NCBI GenBank assembly: GCA_009760885.1
Contig: CM019719.1
Coordinates: 24,388,084-24,452,083 of the forward strand
Source: Achatina immaculata
Taxonomy: Eukaryota > Mollusca > Gastropoda > Stylommatophora > Achatinidae
Reading direction: 5' to 3'
Length of the DNA: 64,000 bases
The position numbers and the translations under genes are program-made. This document shows, piece by piece, positions 50,718 to 62,300 of the stretch; position 1 is the stretch's first letter, and each line of letters opens with the position of its first letter. The notes under the pieces were generated by a model. That model was not told the origin of the DNA. It was given only the letters and a program-made list of their open reading frames with translations, and did not search any database.

Positions 50718-51827
50718 TGTATCTTTGCCTGGCAACACCCGCACAGAAGTGGGCCACCACTGCTAAGAACAGTGATTGTTTAAGTAGTACTGTACAAGAA
50801 AATGAAGAAAATGATTTTTGTTCCAAGCATCTAACCATATGTAGCCATTTTCTGCCATCATCATAGATTTGTATAAAGATTATATCTTTTTTTTTCTGCC
50901 CTTGATTAAAAAAACTTAACTATAGTGTTGTGATGCATATGAAAGCACTGATCTTTGTCTTTAACTGTTGCATTCAGACAAGACTTTGCATTAACTTTGT
51001 GCTAGCAAGTTACACAGGCACACTGGGGAGTACAGAATATGAGAATTAATTTGAATTTAGAATATAAGAGAACATTTAAAAAATGTGTGTCTCCACTAAT
51101 CTGATGACATTGTGTGGCTGATGGCACTCATAGTGCTAACTCTACATTTAAATCACATTTAATTCAGCTAACTATGCATTCAGAACTGGGATTTCTAAAC
51201 TACCTGCATGCAACTGAATACCAGCTAGTAAATTTTTTTCACTCTTCCTTGTTTGATCTGACTGTAATTGATACATTTTTCAGTCAACATTTTTTTCCAC
51301 AATTTTGGTTGCAGTGCATGCTGGGAGGTGACAGTATACTGTTCTAAGATTCAGCATTGTTTCTGTGCTGTATAAAAATGATGTTAAAGAGTTCAGCACT
51401 GGTAGAGTTCTGCTGGGCTACTGCTGCAACAAGGATGTACAAATTCATAAAGTATTATCATCATCAACCTGTGCCCTAACCAGCTAACATGTCATGTTTC
51501 TCCACAAGATTTTGAGCTTTGCTGTTTTCTACCTTGTACCACAGTGTTGGTTGTGTCAGTTTTCCTCTGGCCAGTGATGAACTTTTGTTGAGATTTTGTT
51601 TCAGAAGTGCCTCCTTTATCATTTGTAATGTGAAATAAAAGTGCATTCGTCATTTTTCGATAGACTACAAAAACTTTCAGTCTTGTCCAGCTCAGAATCA
51701 CAACTTAAATATCTTTTTGTTTTAGTTTGGCTGTTAGGCTAACATGTTGAATTCATTTACTTCTAATCTCAATGTCTATAATAGTTAATGAGCAGTATGT
51801 GTGATAAAGGCTATTGGATTGGTTCAA

Positions 51828-51833
51828 AATAAA
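51828..51833 (+). promoter_or_regulatory. Candidate poly(A) signal AATAAA
   Basis: The hexamer lies in GGTTCAAAATAAATTATTTT and is followed within 30 bases by T/GT-rich sequence (TTTTTGTATGTGTAG), the usual arrangement for a cleavage site. It lies about 1.1 kb after the myosin stop. Confidence 0.45.
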
Positions 51834-52197
51834 TTATTTTAATTTGCCTTTTTGTATGTGTAGTATTTGACATTGCATGTAATCATTGTACAAACATCAA
51901 CTTACGTTAACATCCATGGTAACATGATCTGTTTCATAATTTTGTTTATACTGAAACTTTCATTTATATATTGTTTTACACAATGAAAAGATAAGTACAG
52001 GAGGAGAGGACTACATGGATCAGTTGGAATTACAAGGCTGGTCATATTTTTTTTTTTTTGGGATTTGTTCTTGTTTTACTATTTTCTGATTTGTCAGATT
52101 CCCCATTTTCTGTATTGTTATTTTGCTTATGTATATGAAATGTTCATTAATAGATGATAATATTGTTTTTTTTAATCTTTATTCTTTTTGATGGTAA

Positions 52198-52203
52198 AAT
52201 AAA
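52198..52203 (+). promoter_or_regulatory. Candidate poly(A) signal AATAAA
   Basis: Hexamer in GGTAAAATAAACAG, preceded by a T-rich stretch. This is a possible alternative end of the myosin transcript. Confidence 0.25.
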
Positions 52204-52229
52204 CAGAAAGTAAGAATGCAGTTTTACAA

Positions 52230-53575
52230 AGTCTCTGTTTAGAATCTCAAAGTGAATTATATTTCACCAGATAACTTGCCATGCTCTGCTTCAGATGCTG
52301 CGTGCTAATCAATGTATGAGAATGAAAATATTGTTCGTGTTTTCATACACATCTTGCAGGCTCTGAGTGGCAAAGTCTCTCATGGCAGAGATCACTGGTT
52401 CAAATCCAGCCAGAGATACCTCAATCACCCAGTTGTAGAAATGAGTAGCCAGCTTCTTCTAGAGTTAGGGATGGAAAGGATTCATGTGGCATGATGCTGA
52501 CCACATTTCTTCTAAAATGACTAAATGATCTGTTTATTTTGTTGACATTGCTTACATTCCAGAATTTTTTGCATGTTCTGGGTTATGTTATACATTTCTG
52601 CTGATTCATGTCATTTTTATTTATTTATTTTTTTTTACACAATTTCTGGCTCATGTCATTGTGTTCCATTATTTACTAAGTTGGTACTTATTTGCCATAA
52701 TGTTATCACTTTGTTTAATTTTTTTTTTACATTCCTTTGTTCATATACAATTCTTTTCTTCATTTCTTTGGTGCAAGACTAGATTTCATATCACTTATTC
52801 CATTGCTTTCACTATTTAACTCTTTCTATTCACGTTATGTTCAAAAACGTTTCTTATGTTCCCTTCGATGCAGACATGAGGGGGGGGTGTCCCCCTGTGT
52901 AAAAGTTATTGTACCAAATTAATTCCATGATCACCACTTGCGTATCACACATTAAAATAAGTGGAAATGAATGAAAATTCTATAAATGAAGTTATTTGTC
53001 ATTAAAAAAAAAACAAAGAAAAGAAAAAAAAAACAACTGGTGTGAAATGATGGAACGATTTTTTGGTGCTAAAAAAATTTTAGGGCTGAGCAATAAAATC
53101 TTCTTTAATTTACCTTAATTGTGTCATAATCCAATATAGTCATTCAAATTTCAACACAGACAAATCAATATTTATGGATGTTTGTGACATCCGATAAATC
53201 TAACAGGTCTACAGATATGAGAAACACATATAGTAAGATAGGTCAAGTCGGTCGGTGTGACCATTCTACCACTTGATCTCGAAAAAAACTTGCATTTTAC
53301 CCTTCTATCCTTATATCCAATATGGGTCCTATATCAAGCGTGCTTAAACACTAGTTTAACTTTGGATTCAAAAAGAACTCTGACTGGTTAAATGAAAAGT
53401 TACATCGTGTTTTCAATGAAAGAAAGTCCGAAAACTTATAGGGCTGCGTCGAAGGGAGAAGTATATACTGGAACTCGCCTTCCAGGGCTGGCGCGAATGG
53501 AAAAAGTTAAATTTCCTAGTACATATAAATGTATACAAATATTAATTTATTTGATATTTACATTCGCATATTTAC
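52230..53575 (+). other. Downstream of myosin XV; apart from the SINE, no element recognised
   Basis: AT-rich, with an A/AG-rich tract at 53003-53033. No gene or further family recognised. Confidence 0.4.
52372..52530 (+). repeat. tRNA-derived SINE, family S1, head and body
   Basis: Best tRNA-like head of the family: GAGTGGCAAAGTCTCTCATGG (A-box region; 20 bases shown as GAGTGGCAAAGTCTCTCATG) and ACTGGTTCAAATCCAGCC (B box). Body GAAATGAGTAGCCAGCTTCT and GGGATGGAAAGG, then GATGCTGACCAC. Confidence 0.75.
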
Positions 53576-53579
53576 ATCA

Positions 53580-53725
53580 ATAAAAGACATTGTTAAGAGA
53601 GGCCAAATTCGTAGGCATAAAATCCCATGAGGTTGAAAAGCTCGCCGAAAACAGAAAAACTTGGCAAACTACCAAGCGAACCCTATGCGACATTTAATGG
53701 CACAGGAAAGATGTAAGATATTTAC
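53580..53725 (+). mobile_element. RTE-like LINE 3' end, family B fragment
   Basis: GACATTGTTAAGAGAGGCCA, AAATTCGTAGGCATAAAATC and GGCACAGGAAAGATGTAAGA match the last 140 bp of family B. Confidence 0.88.
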
Positions 53726-53729
53726 ATAA

Positions 53730-55530
53730 AAGAATCATAGATCTAATGTTACTTTGGCAGATAGTGGAGAAAATGGAAACTATTGAGATCTGAGCATACT
53801 GAACAGATTTTTTTTAATATGGGGGGAGTTCTGTTTGCCTGCATTTAGTACAGTATATTCACATATAAATAACACTGGGGTTTTTTTTTAACATAAATTT
53901 CATGTTTTTTTCTTAATGCACTGGCAACTTTGTGTACTCTTTTAGAAACAGCTTCCTGAACACAAGTGTAAGGTAAGAATTTTGTGAGTTGCATAGAGTA
54001 TATGACAGAGCTAGTCCCCAACCTACTTTCTTTAGTAGTCAGTTTGCCATCGTCTTTGCAACGCTGTACTCGAGGAACCTAGAAGACTGAAATCAAAGTT
54101 TCACTTGGAATATCAGGGCAAGTGTTTATGCTGTCTCTTTTACACAGAGCCATTGTTAGACAACAATCTGAAAACATCTCACTGTCAGGCCTCAGTGAAT
54201 GTGGTATTTAGAGCATTATTGATATACTGTGTGACATTGTCCACGTCACCTCATGTATGAAACTTTGAATATGTTTATCAGAAACTGGCATAAAAATAGG
54301 GAAAATAAAGGAAGAAAAAACAATGCTAAGTTGATGTGGAATGGGAAGAGAATCTCCTGATCATAAACAGAAATGCCTTGTACAAGGCTTCATGGAGAAG
54401 TATACTGCTGCATCTTCATGCAGGGAGTCAAGAGTTACCTAAAGTTTATATTTAAACTGAAATAACATTTATTTAAGTTGTGTATTGTCTCATATAAAAA
54501 AGCAATATTTATATACTGTTCATATCTGCATGCAATGTTGGTGTACATATAGTTGATCAAGTACAGTACTAAGATTCTGTTATGCTGCTGACAGATTAAT
54601 AGTATATATACATATATCTCCCACTGTACCAAATCTGTTTCCTGCATGCACAGGGCTCACTTATTTGTAGCACTGATCTTGTAAATACTTTGCATATTGA
54701 TCAAACTTATGGGAATCTGAAATGAGATGTTCCTGCTGTTATATGGATAATGATCTTATGGTAGTGCCTTCACTTACATTCAAGGAAGTCACAAACAGTG
54801 TTGTGATTGGTAAATGTACTGAATGTTTTATGCATGACTGTGTTGTTTCTTTTCATATTTAAATTGGTTCACATCATGTATATCTATATTTATATAGTAT
54901 TATATTTAACAAACATCAGATGATATGTTTAATTAAATATGAGACGGATCAATATATGTAATATTTCATAAGTTGGACTTGTCAAGGATTGTAACAGCTA
55001 GATTTGTAAAATAAAGATATGTAACAGCTGAGTTTGTGAAATAAAGATATGTCATTGAGTGCATGTGCAGTAAACATTCAAGAGCATGTGATAATTCTGT
55101 GAAACAGAATTATTTGATTTTTCACACCATGAACTACATCAGTGCATGAGTATTCTTAATGTTTGCTGTAGGCACAGCTTTCATGTAACATGTGAATAAT
55201 ATAATTACACACAACCATGAAAAGGCATAATCTGGATTGTGGATTTTCACTGCACATTCGATAATGACCAGCCACTAGATTTGGCTGTTAATTCTTATTA
55301 GCTGATGTTGAACATTTTTCTTTTTTTTTTTCTCTATAGCCCATACGAAACCTACGTATCAGCTTCTATAACTGAATGAGCTTTACTTTCATCACATAAA
55401 ATATTTCATTCGGTGAAATATGTATTCATTCAGAGCTCAAACTTTTTTTTGACAGAGAATTTACAATAGCTTGAGATAATCATTAATCATTTCATATATA
55501 ATTAAACTGCATACTCTTTGTATTATCATT
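53730..55530 (+). other. Intergenic or distal 3' UTR, nothing recognised
   Basis: AT-rich sequence. GTAACAGCT(A/G)GATTTGTAAAATAAAGATATG is partly duplicated at about 54991-55050 (the units share TTTGT(G/A)AAATAAAGATATGT). Confidence 0.4.
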
Positions 55531-55537
55531 GTGTCTG

Positions 55538-55828
55538 TTATGCTGGTTAAGACGTACTGCTGTTTGAAGTACTTTATGTTGGCTAAGATGTATTGCTATT
55601 TGAAGTACTTTATGTTGGCTAAGATGTACTGCTGTTTGAAGTACTTTATGCTGGCTAAGATGTACTGCTGTTTGAAGTACATTATGCTGGCTAAGATGTA
55701 CTGCTGTTTGAAGTACTTTATGTTGGCTAAGATGTACTGCTGTTTGAAGTATATTATGCTGGCTAAGATGTACTGCTGTTTGAAGTACTTTATGCTGGCT
55801 AAGATGTACTGCTGTTTGAAGTACTTTA
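55538..55828 (+). repeat. 36-bp minisatellite, 8 copies
   Basis: Unit TATGCTGGCTAAGATGTACT followed by GCTGTTTGAAGTACTT, highly homogeneous. Because 36 is a multiple of three, both strands stay open (12-residue periodic frames), but this is a consequence of the repeat and not evidence of a gene. Confidence 0.97.
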
Positions 55829-55859
55829 ACTCTTTAGTAAAGTTTTGGTGAAGCATTTT

Positions 55860-58800
55860 AGTTCTTGACTTAATCATTTACTTTAAGGTTATTTTACTGT
55901 TTCTTTTTGTGGTTACAATTTTGAAACAAATACTGGTTGAGTTTTCATATTTTTTGTTTATTTCTATAATATGTACATGTATTTTATTTGTTCATTTCTT
56001 TTGTTCTGATATTGTCTTTAACAAAGAGTAGGACTTACAAATCATTTCAGAAATTGCTCTGTACTGAACTGTTTTTCTTTGAGAAATAATCAGAAAAAAA
56101 AAAGTTGCAGTTAACAGAAAGGAGACACAAAAAAACAGACTACCTATCTCCTGTCCAGTTTGCCCTGATTACAAGTAAATTATTCCACTCACATCTTTTG
56201 TTTTGCTGATATGCTATTTCTGTATGTTATATTTTTATACTGGTATCAATAAACTTACTTTGTATTTATAAGTGGATTCTGAAAGAAGCTTCCAGTGATT
56301 TCACTGTGTTCTCCACAATTAGCAGAGGCAACATGGCACACACAATAATACAATATAAATTGTATATAGGTTTACAAAGAGGAGCAAGTTGATTTATTTT
56401 CTCCTTAGCTTGTTTCCTTTTTCTTACTGCTTCCAAATCCAATTTTAGACAAGTTTACAACAACAAAAAATTTGCCATGAGCATATTTCTTTTCAAAAAG
56501 TACAAAGTCCGATTAGCATCATGGATTTGGTTGGAGTATCAGTTTTCAGGGAAGTAATGTTTTATTTTCAAACTCATTAAACAAAAAAAAAAGGGGGGGG
56601 GGGGATGTACAGTGGAGGTCATTAATAAACACTTAAGAATGTTTAATATCATTTTATTAAAATTTACCAGCCATAAACAAGAAAAGGAACAAACTTGGCT
56701 AAAATAAGTTGATCTGAGTTCTGGGCTCAGAATCTCTAACAATATAACAGTGTATAAAATATCCATCAAATGTTCTAATCTTTGAAAGCTGAGTTTTTAA
56801 AGTTAACAGCTGCTCTCAGCACAATTTAAATAGGCCAACCAATATCTTTTTTTTTTTTTGTCTTGTAGATTCTACTGCAGACTAGTCTGATGTGAGTAGA
56901 AAAGTGGCTTTAGCAACAAGATTTTGAACAGAACATTTACTTGTGCTGAATTAAAACATACAGCAAGTGAAGAAATTGCAGACCCTGTAAGGTAGTGTTT
57001 CCTCTCTTCTTAAAAAAAAAAAAACTGAACACATGAAGTTGTGCTTATGTTTCTTGTCTTTTTAGAATCCAAAATATAACAAATGACACACCATGGCACA
57101 GATAAAAAAAAATAGATAAAATACAAGAGTGATATAACAATGATTTAAAAATAAAGATGACTGGAAAAAATGATGCAATTCCTAGCATTATTATATTAAT
57201 CTTATTTTTCCAAATACAAGGTAAACAATATATGGTGCAAATTTTAAAATAAAGTTTGAAAGCTCAACTAGATTTCATGTTTGACATCCACACGTCAGAC
57301 CTACTGGAACTTTTTTCTGCTGTCATTGAAGGCTTTCTGTCTATGTATTGACTGTTTTTTTATTCCTGTTCTTATAAGATTTTCTCTTCTTTTATAACAC
57401 TACACTATGCACTTTTTTTCACCTTTACGCCACTACAACCTGTTTTACTGCAGTCATCATTTCACTCACTACTTCAGCTATCTCTGGGATCACATGACTG
57501 ACAGCAGGAAGCAAACAATGGATTTCATGAATACATAAGAGCTAATTAAATCAAACAGAACATTTAAAAACTTGGGGGGAGAGGGAGAGAATGAGCAAAC
57601 AGATTCCTTAATTTTTTTTTTTTCATACTAGATTTCAGAAAAGCGTTCTGAAATCAAAGGCAAATATTACACACATAAATAAATTTATATTCAGTTAAAA
57701 AAAAAAAAATTGTCTGTTTCCCCCAACAGACCAGGAATTTTATTACTTATCTTCAAGAAACTCTCATATGTGCACACTATTCTTCAACTTTGAGAGGTCT
57801 AAAAAAAATGTCAACACTAATTCAACTTCTGCAATTGTTCAAACATTTAAACAACATATACAAGTCAATCTCTTGGTTAAGTAGAAGAAAAAAAGTCTTT
57901 TTTAAAAATTTAGTTAACTTTCAACATACAAACATCTGTCCATCCAGATTATGCAGCAAAAGCTATGAATTTATAAAACAAGCTAGTGAATGTAACAAAA
58001 TGTTGCACTTGAAAAATGTAGTATTCCTTAGCTTGCTCTATACTGCTACTCAACTTCTAGAGATGCACATATTCAGTCAGTACATGAAAAGTAACAAGGA
58101 GATTCATAAAATATGAATATGCTGATCATGCCAAACTCTTTAACTTTAAACAAACACACACAAATAATTTCAAAGATCGAAAGCAAGCACACAAGCAAAA
58201 TTTCAATTTATCTGTGTATGTTCTGCGTGTATGATTTGCTGACTGTACTGTTTGCAACATCATTAATGGATTTTCTTTTGTTTTCTATTATAAAAAAAGT
58301 TATTTTGTTTCATGTTCCCTGTCCTCTTGAAAATATTTTGTGTTGTTTGCATCTTTACATGCTTCATGTTTTACTGAGGAACAAGTTTCCTGCTGCTGAC
58401 TTCTGCTACTGTAGGATATTCTTTCTGCATGTACATTGCCTACTTCTGATTCTTCTTTTTTTCAGTTTGATAATATACTTCTTCCAGTTTTAGAAAGCAC
58501 TATCCAAACATGCTACTTCCATTCAAGATATGTGGTAATTTTGACTAATACAGGATGGCATTGTTCATTCCTTTATCTTCAGCATATCATCATGATGTGT
58601 CAAGCTATGTGAAATAAGCAATCATGCCTCTCCAGAGACTTTGATCTCTGCTTCCCTATCAGCTCAGCTGACCACTTTTTTAATCATGTCAGACCTGTCC
58701 TTTATACATCTTGCTCTGTTTCTTTTTTCCGTTTATCTTTCCTCATATAACAAATGTGTACATCCATTCCTTCTTTCAATATTTACTATGAATGCTGATA

Positions 58801-59149
58801 GCTTCTTATAATTTTAAATTCCATGGACTTTTACTGAACGTTCCTACAAAAATGCTGCAAGGCAGATGTTTAGAAAATGAGAACATGAGATCAATATCTT
58901 CACTTTCAAATCTGCCTCACCATAACAAAATATTAACTGAATTCTAGCTTTCAAATTAAGCAGTTAATCCTTTTTTTTAAAGCTAAAATTACTGTCATTA
59001 TAAACATTTTTAAAATTCATGTACATACATCATTTACATAAACAATGTCACAAACAAATCACATGTCATGAGTATATCACATATAAAAACTAAATTAACC
59101 ACAACTTAATAAAACTACTCTATAACCAAACAAATGCTGCAAAATGAGT
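55860..59149. other. Convergent intergenic / 3' UTR zone of both genes
   Basis: AT-rich, with a poly-G/poly-A junction at 56582-56605 and several T runs. No repeat family or coding exon seen. The distal myosin poly(A) candidate (56248) and a minus-strand AATAAA (TTTATT near 56391) lie here. Confidence 0.4.
56248..56253 (+). promoter_or_regulatory. Candidate distal poly(A) signal AATAAA
   Basis: Hexamer in GGTATCAATAAACTTAC, followed by a T-rich tract. It would give a 5.5-kb 3' UTR. It lies only about 140 bp from an AATAAA on the opposite strand (TTTATT near 56391) that could serve ALG1. Confidence 0.25.
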
Positions 59150-59389
59150 TCATTTATTTTTAGGCACTTCAGGTCTACTTTGTTTAGCACAATCATCTGC
59201 AGCATACATCTTATCACCAAACAGATCTGGAATGCTGAATGTTGGTTCTGTAATCCCCCCAATCCTATAGAAAATGGGCAGAACAAGCCTCTTCCACTGC
59301 TGGTGCCACCTCAGTTCTTGAAATGAAGCCAGATTCTTACGATAGTTTTCCAGCTCAGCCTTCTTGTGTGGAAAACCTTCTAACAGCCT
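59150..59389 (-). CDS. ALG1: ALG1 last exon
   Basis: Minus-strand acceptor TATCTTCCAG, reading [40 protein letters not shown], then a non-conserved tail ([18 protein letters not shown] and on) to TGA at 59152-59150. The RW-x-x-x-W motif fits the end of ALG1. The tail is longer than in most family members. Confidence 0.9.
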   Translation of the reverse strand, partial: RLLEGFPHKKAELENYRKNLASFQELRWHQQWKRLVLPIFYRIGGITEPTFSIPDLFGDKMYAADDCAKQSRPEVPKNK

Positions 59390-62300
59390 CTGGAAGATAA
59401 AATTGCAGGAGTTCTACAAGAATGAGCATAACATTTTCCAAATCACAGCAGTTGCTGGATTAATAAAAGCTGCATGAAAACCCAGTTTAATCATCATCAT
59501 GCCCTATCTATCAAAGGCAAGCACTGGCAGCCAGTATTCTCCACAGATCTCAATCCCTGATATTTTTCATCAGTTCACCTGGTGACTTTCTATTATACTG
59601 CTGTAGCAGAATGTTATCTCCTGGCCTTCCTCTTCCACTCTTTCCATTCATCTTTCCTGTTGTCATGATGTTTTCAAGTCTCCCTTTCTCATTACACATC
59701 CAATGAATTCTGATTGTCTTTTTATTAAATTCCTTTCTTCACTGGCTTTATTTAAATAGTTAAACTTATGCAAGTCAAAACTGGTGGTGTGTTCTGTTTC
59801 ATCATTAAGATATTTCAATTTATCATACCTATAGAAACCTTCCATGCCCTTATAAGTGGCACTACAAAACAAATAAATACGTGGACAAAAAAAAAAAAAG
59901 AAACTCCTACTTCAAGATTTAGACTTTTTTTTTTATCTTAATGTTATTTTCTGTCAGGCATAAAAGATACTGAATTGATTGTTTGGGAGATGATCTCTTG
60001 AAGTTATGAACAAGAGTTTTCAATGTTCTCCCTATAATTCTGAGTAAGAGATGATCAAAGATTTCCCTATGGTTCTAAACACAAGATGATGAAAGATCTC
60101 CCTATAGTTCAACAAAAGTTGATAAAAGATCTCCCTATAGTTCTAGACACACACTGATGAAAGATCTCCCTATAATTCTAAACAAAAGTTGATGAAAGAT
60201 CTCCCTACAGTTATAAATAAAAGTTGATGAAAGATCTCCCTGTAGTTGTAAACACAAGTTGATAAAAAAATCTCCCTATTGTTCTGAACACTAACTGGTC
60301 AGATATCTCCCTATTATTCCAAACAAAAGTTTGTCAACAATCTTCTTACAGTTGAAAACTTAAATTTTCTGCAACTGAGGTTGAGAGAAGACCATGAAAT
60401 ACAGGCATTACTTTGAATGGGGAGTTGGTGCAAGAAACTTCTTTAATTCCTGGGTGGCCTAAACAAAGCAAGTCTCCCACTAAGCTCCACCATAATGGAG
60501 AACACAACAATCCATCTCTCAAGGTTCAAGCTAAGGTAGTGCAAAACCTGCTTCAAAGTACCAGAGGAATGGTAGGGTCTTCACCACCATCAAGACCAAC
60601 AACAGCACTTTCCCTCAGAACATTCACTTTTGCTGCTAACACTTCGATGTGGTATTTCACAGCAACTGCAACATTTTGTTAAATTATAAAAAATCTTACC
60701 ACAAGCTGCTGGACAAGTTCAAGGCTATCATTGAAAATAAGACCATTTCTTCCATGCTGTACCAGTTCATCGATGCTGTGGAAATACATGGACAACTCTT
60801 CAGCCAATCTATAGAATACTGAAACAAATAATCTAGAATGATCAGTCTGGTAAACCTTCCCTTTCTCCAGATCTCTCTTCCTTCCCTTGAACTCTCCTTC
60901 TTTGTCTTGTACCCTCTGATGATTTTTTTGGTAGGAGTGATAGCCAAAATTTGCTGTCACGGCTTTCTTGATTCCTGAGGTATACATAAAATATAGGTCA
61001 ACGTTCTCTGTGCCAGTATTTTCCATATGTATCTATTGTGAAAACATCAACTTCCTTCCTCAATCATCAGGCTTTTGTGACACATATCTTGTTGAAAGGG
61101 GACATGGAGAGGTGAGGCTGGGTCCCAGCTGGTCATAAACTAATGTCTCCACTTCCTGAAGATTCTTTCAGGCATTATCTGAGCACGTTTCACAAGAGAA
61201 CATGAATCCAGTATGCACAATGTCTTCCTGCAAGACCTGATGATACATCATAAGACATTATGAGTCAGCTATATGAAACTAAATATTTTTAATGTCCTGA
61301 GCAGTTTGTGGACACATGATGCTTTACGTATTGCACAGAAAATCTGATCATCAGGATGCATGGCCTCTGTAAATTTGCACTTCCTACTTTCTTCATAAAT
61401 GAGCCCAGATTTGCACTCTCAACAGAGATCTTAGAGCCAATACTTGCACTCTCTACACAGACCTCATGATCCCATACTTGCACTCTCTACACAGACCTCA
61501 TGATCCCATACTTGCACTCTCTACACAGACCTTATGATCCCATACTTGCACTCTCTACACAGACCTCACGATCCCATACTTGCACTCTCTACACAGACCT
61601 CATGATCCCATACTTGCACTCTCTAGAGACCTTATGAGCCCAGACCTGCACTCTCTACAGACAATTTATGAGCCCAGACCTGCACTGTCTACAGACAATT
61701 TATGAGCCCAGACCTGCACTCTCTACAGACAATTTATGAGCCCAGACCTGCACTCTCTACAGAGAATTTATGAGCCCAGACCTGCACTCTCTACAGACAA
61801 TTTATGAGCCCAGACCTGCACTCTCTACAGACAATTTATGAGCCCAGACCTGCACTCTCTACAGACAATTTATGAACCCAGACCTGCACTCTCAACACAG
61901 ACCTTACAAACCCAGACCTGCACTCACAACAGAGAATTTATGAGCCCCGACTTGCACTCTCAACACAGACATAAGCCCAGACCTGCACTCTCTACAGAGA
62001 ATTTATGAGCCCAAACCTGGTACAAGGAAAAGTGCAAGAAGAGAAAACTATGGGGTACACTTTAAGAACCCCTGATGGCAATGAGATTCATGGAAGGAAC
62101 CTGTCCCTTTGTCTAGATGACTCAGCATAATAAGCTGAAGATGAAAGAAGAATGCTATCAGAGACTGCAGAATATGATCATGCACCAAGTTATTTTCACT
62201 TGGCAAGCCTCTAATAACAAAAAGAATCTTAATTTGATAAGGCTAAGGCGGGTTAAACAAAACCAAGTTAACATAATAAACTGTATCACACAATATGAGC

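Larger units (their letters stand above)
50718..52230 (+). other. MYO15: Myosin XV 3' UTR (end uncertain)
   Basis: The sequence after the stop codon shows no coding signal. It is AT-rich and contains several AATAAA hexamers (see separate entries), so the transcript may end near 51.85 or 52.2 kb, or as far as 56.27 kb. Confidence 0.5.

Noticed and set aside
52372..52440. Functional tRNA gene
   Set aside because: It has A- and B-box-like sequence but no complete cloverleaf, and is followed by a SINE body.
55531..55877. Two overlapping 93-106-codon frames with 12-residue periods
   Set aside because: Explained by the 36-bp repeat unit being a multiple of three.
60010..60350. Hammerhead-like CTGATGAAA in the 35-bp repeat
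   Set aside because: Only one unit has the full CTGATGA, and there is no GAAA box or flanking stems.
60679..61026. 115-codon minus-strand frame read as a separate gene
   Set aside because: Only the last part (from the acceptor at 60775) is coding; the rest is ALG1 intron read-through.
61385..62018. Possible CRISPR-like array
   Set aside because: Units are contiguous repeats without unique spacers, and the genome is eukaryotic.
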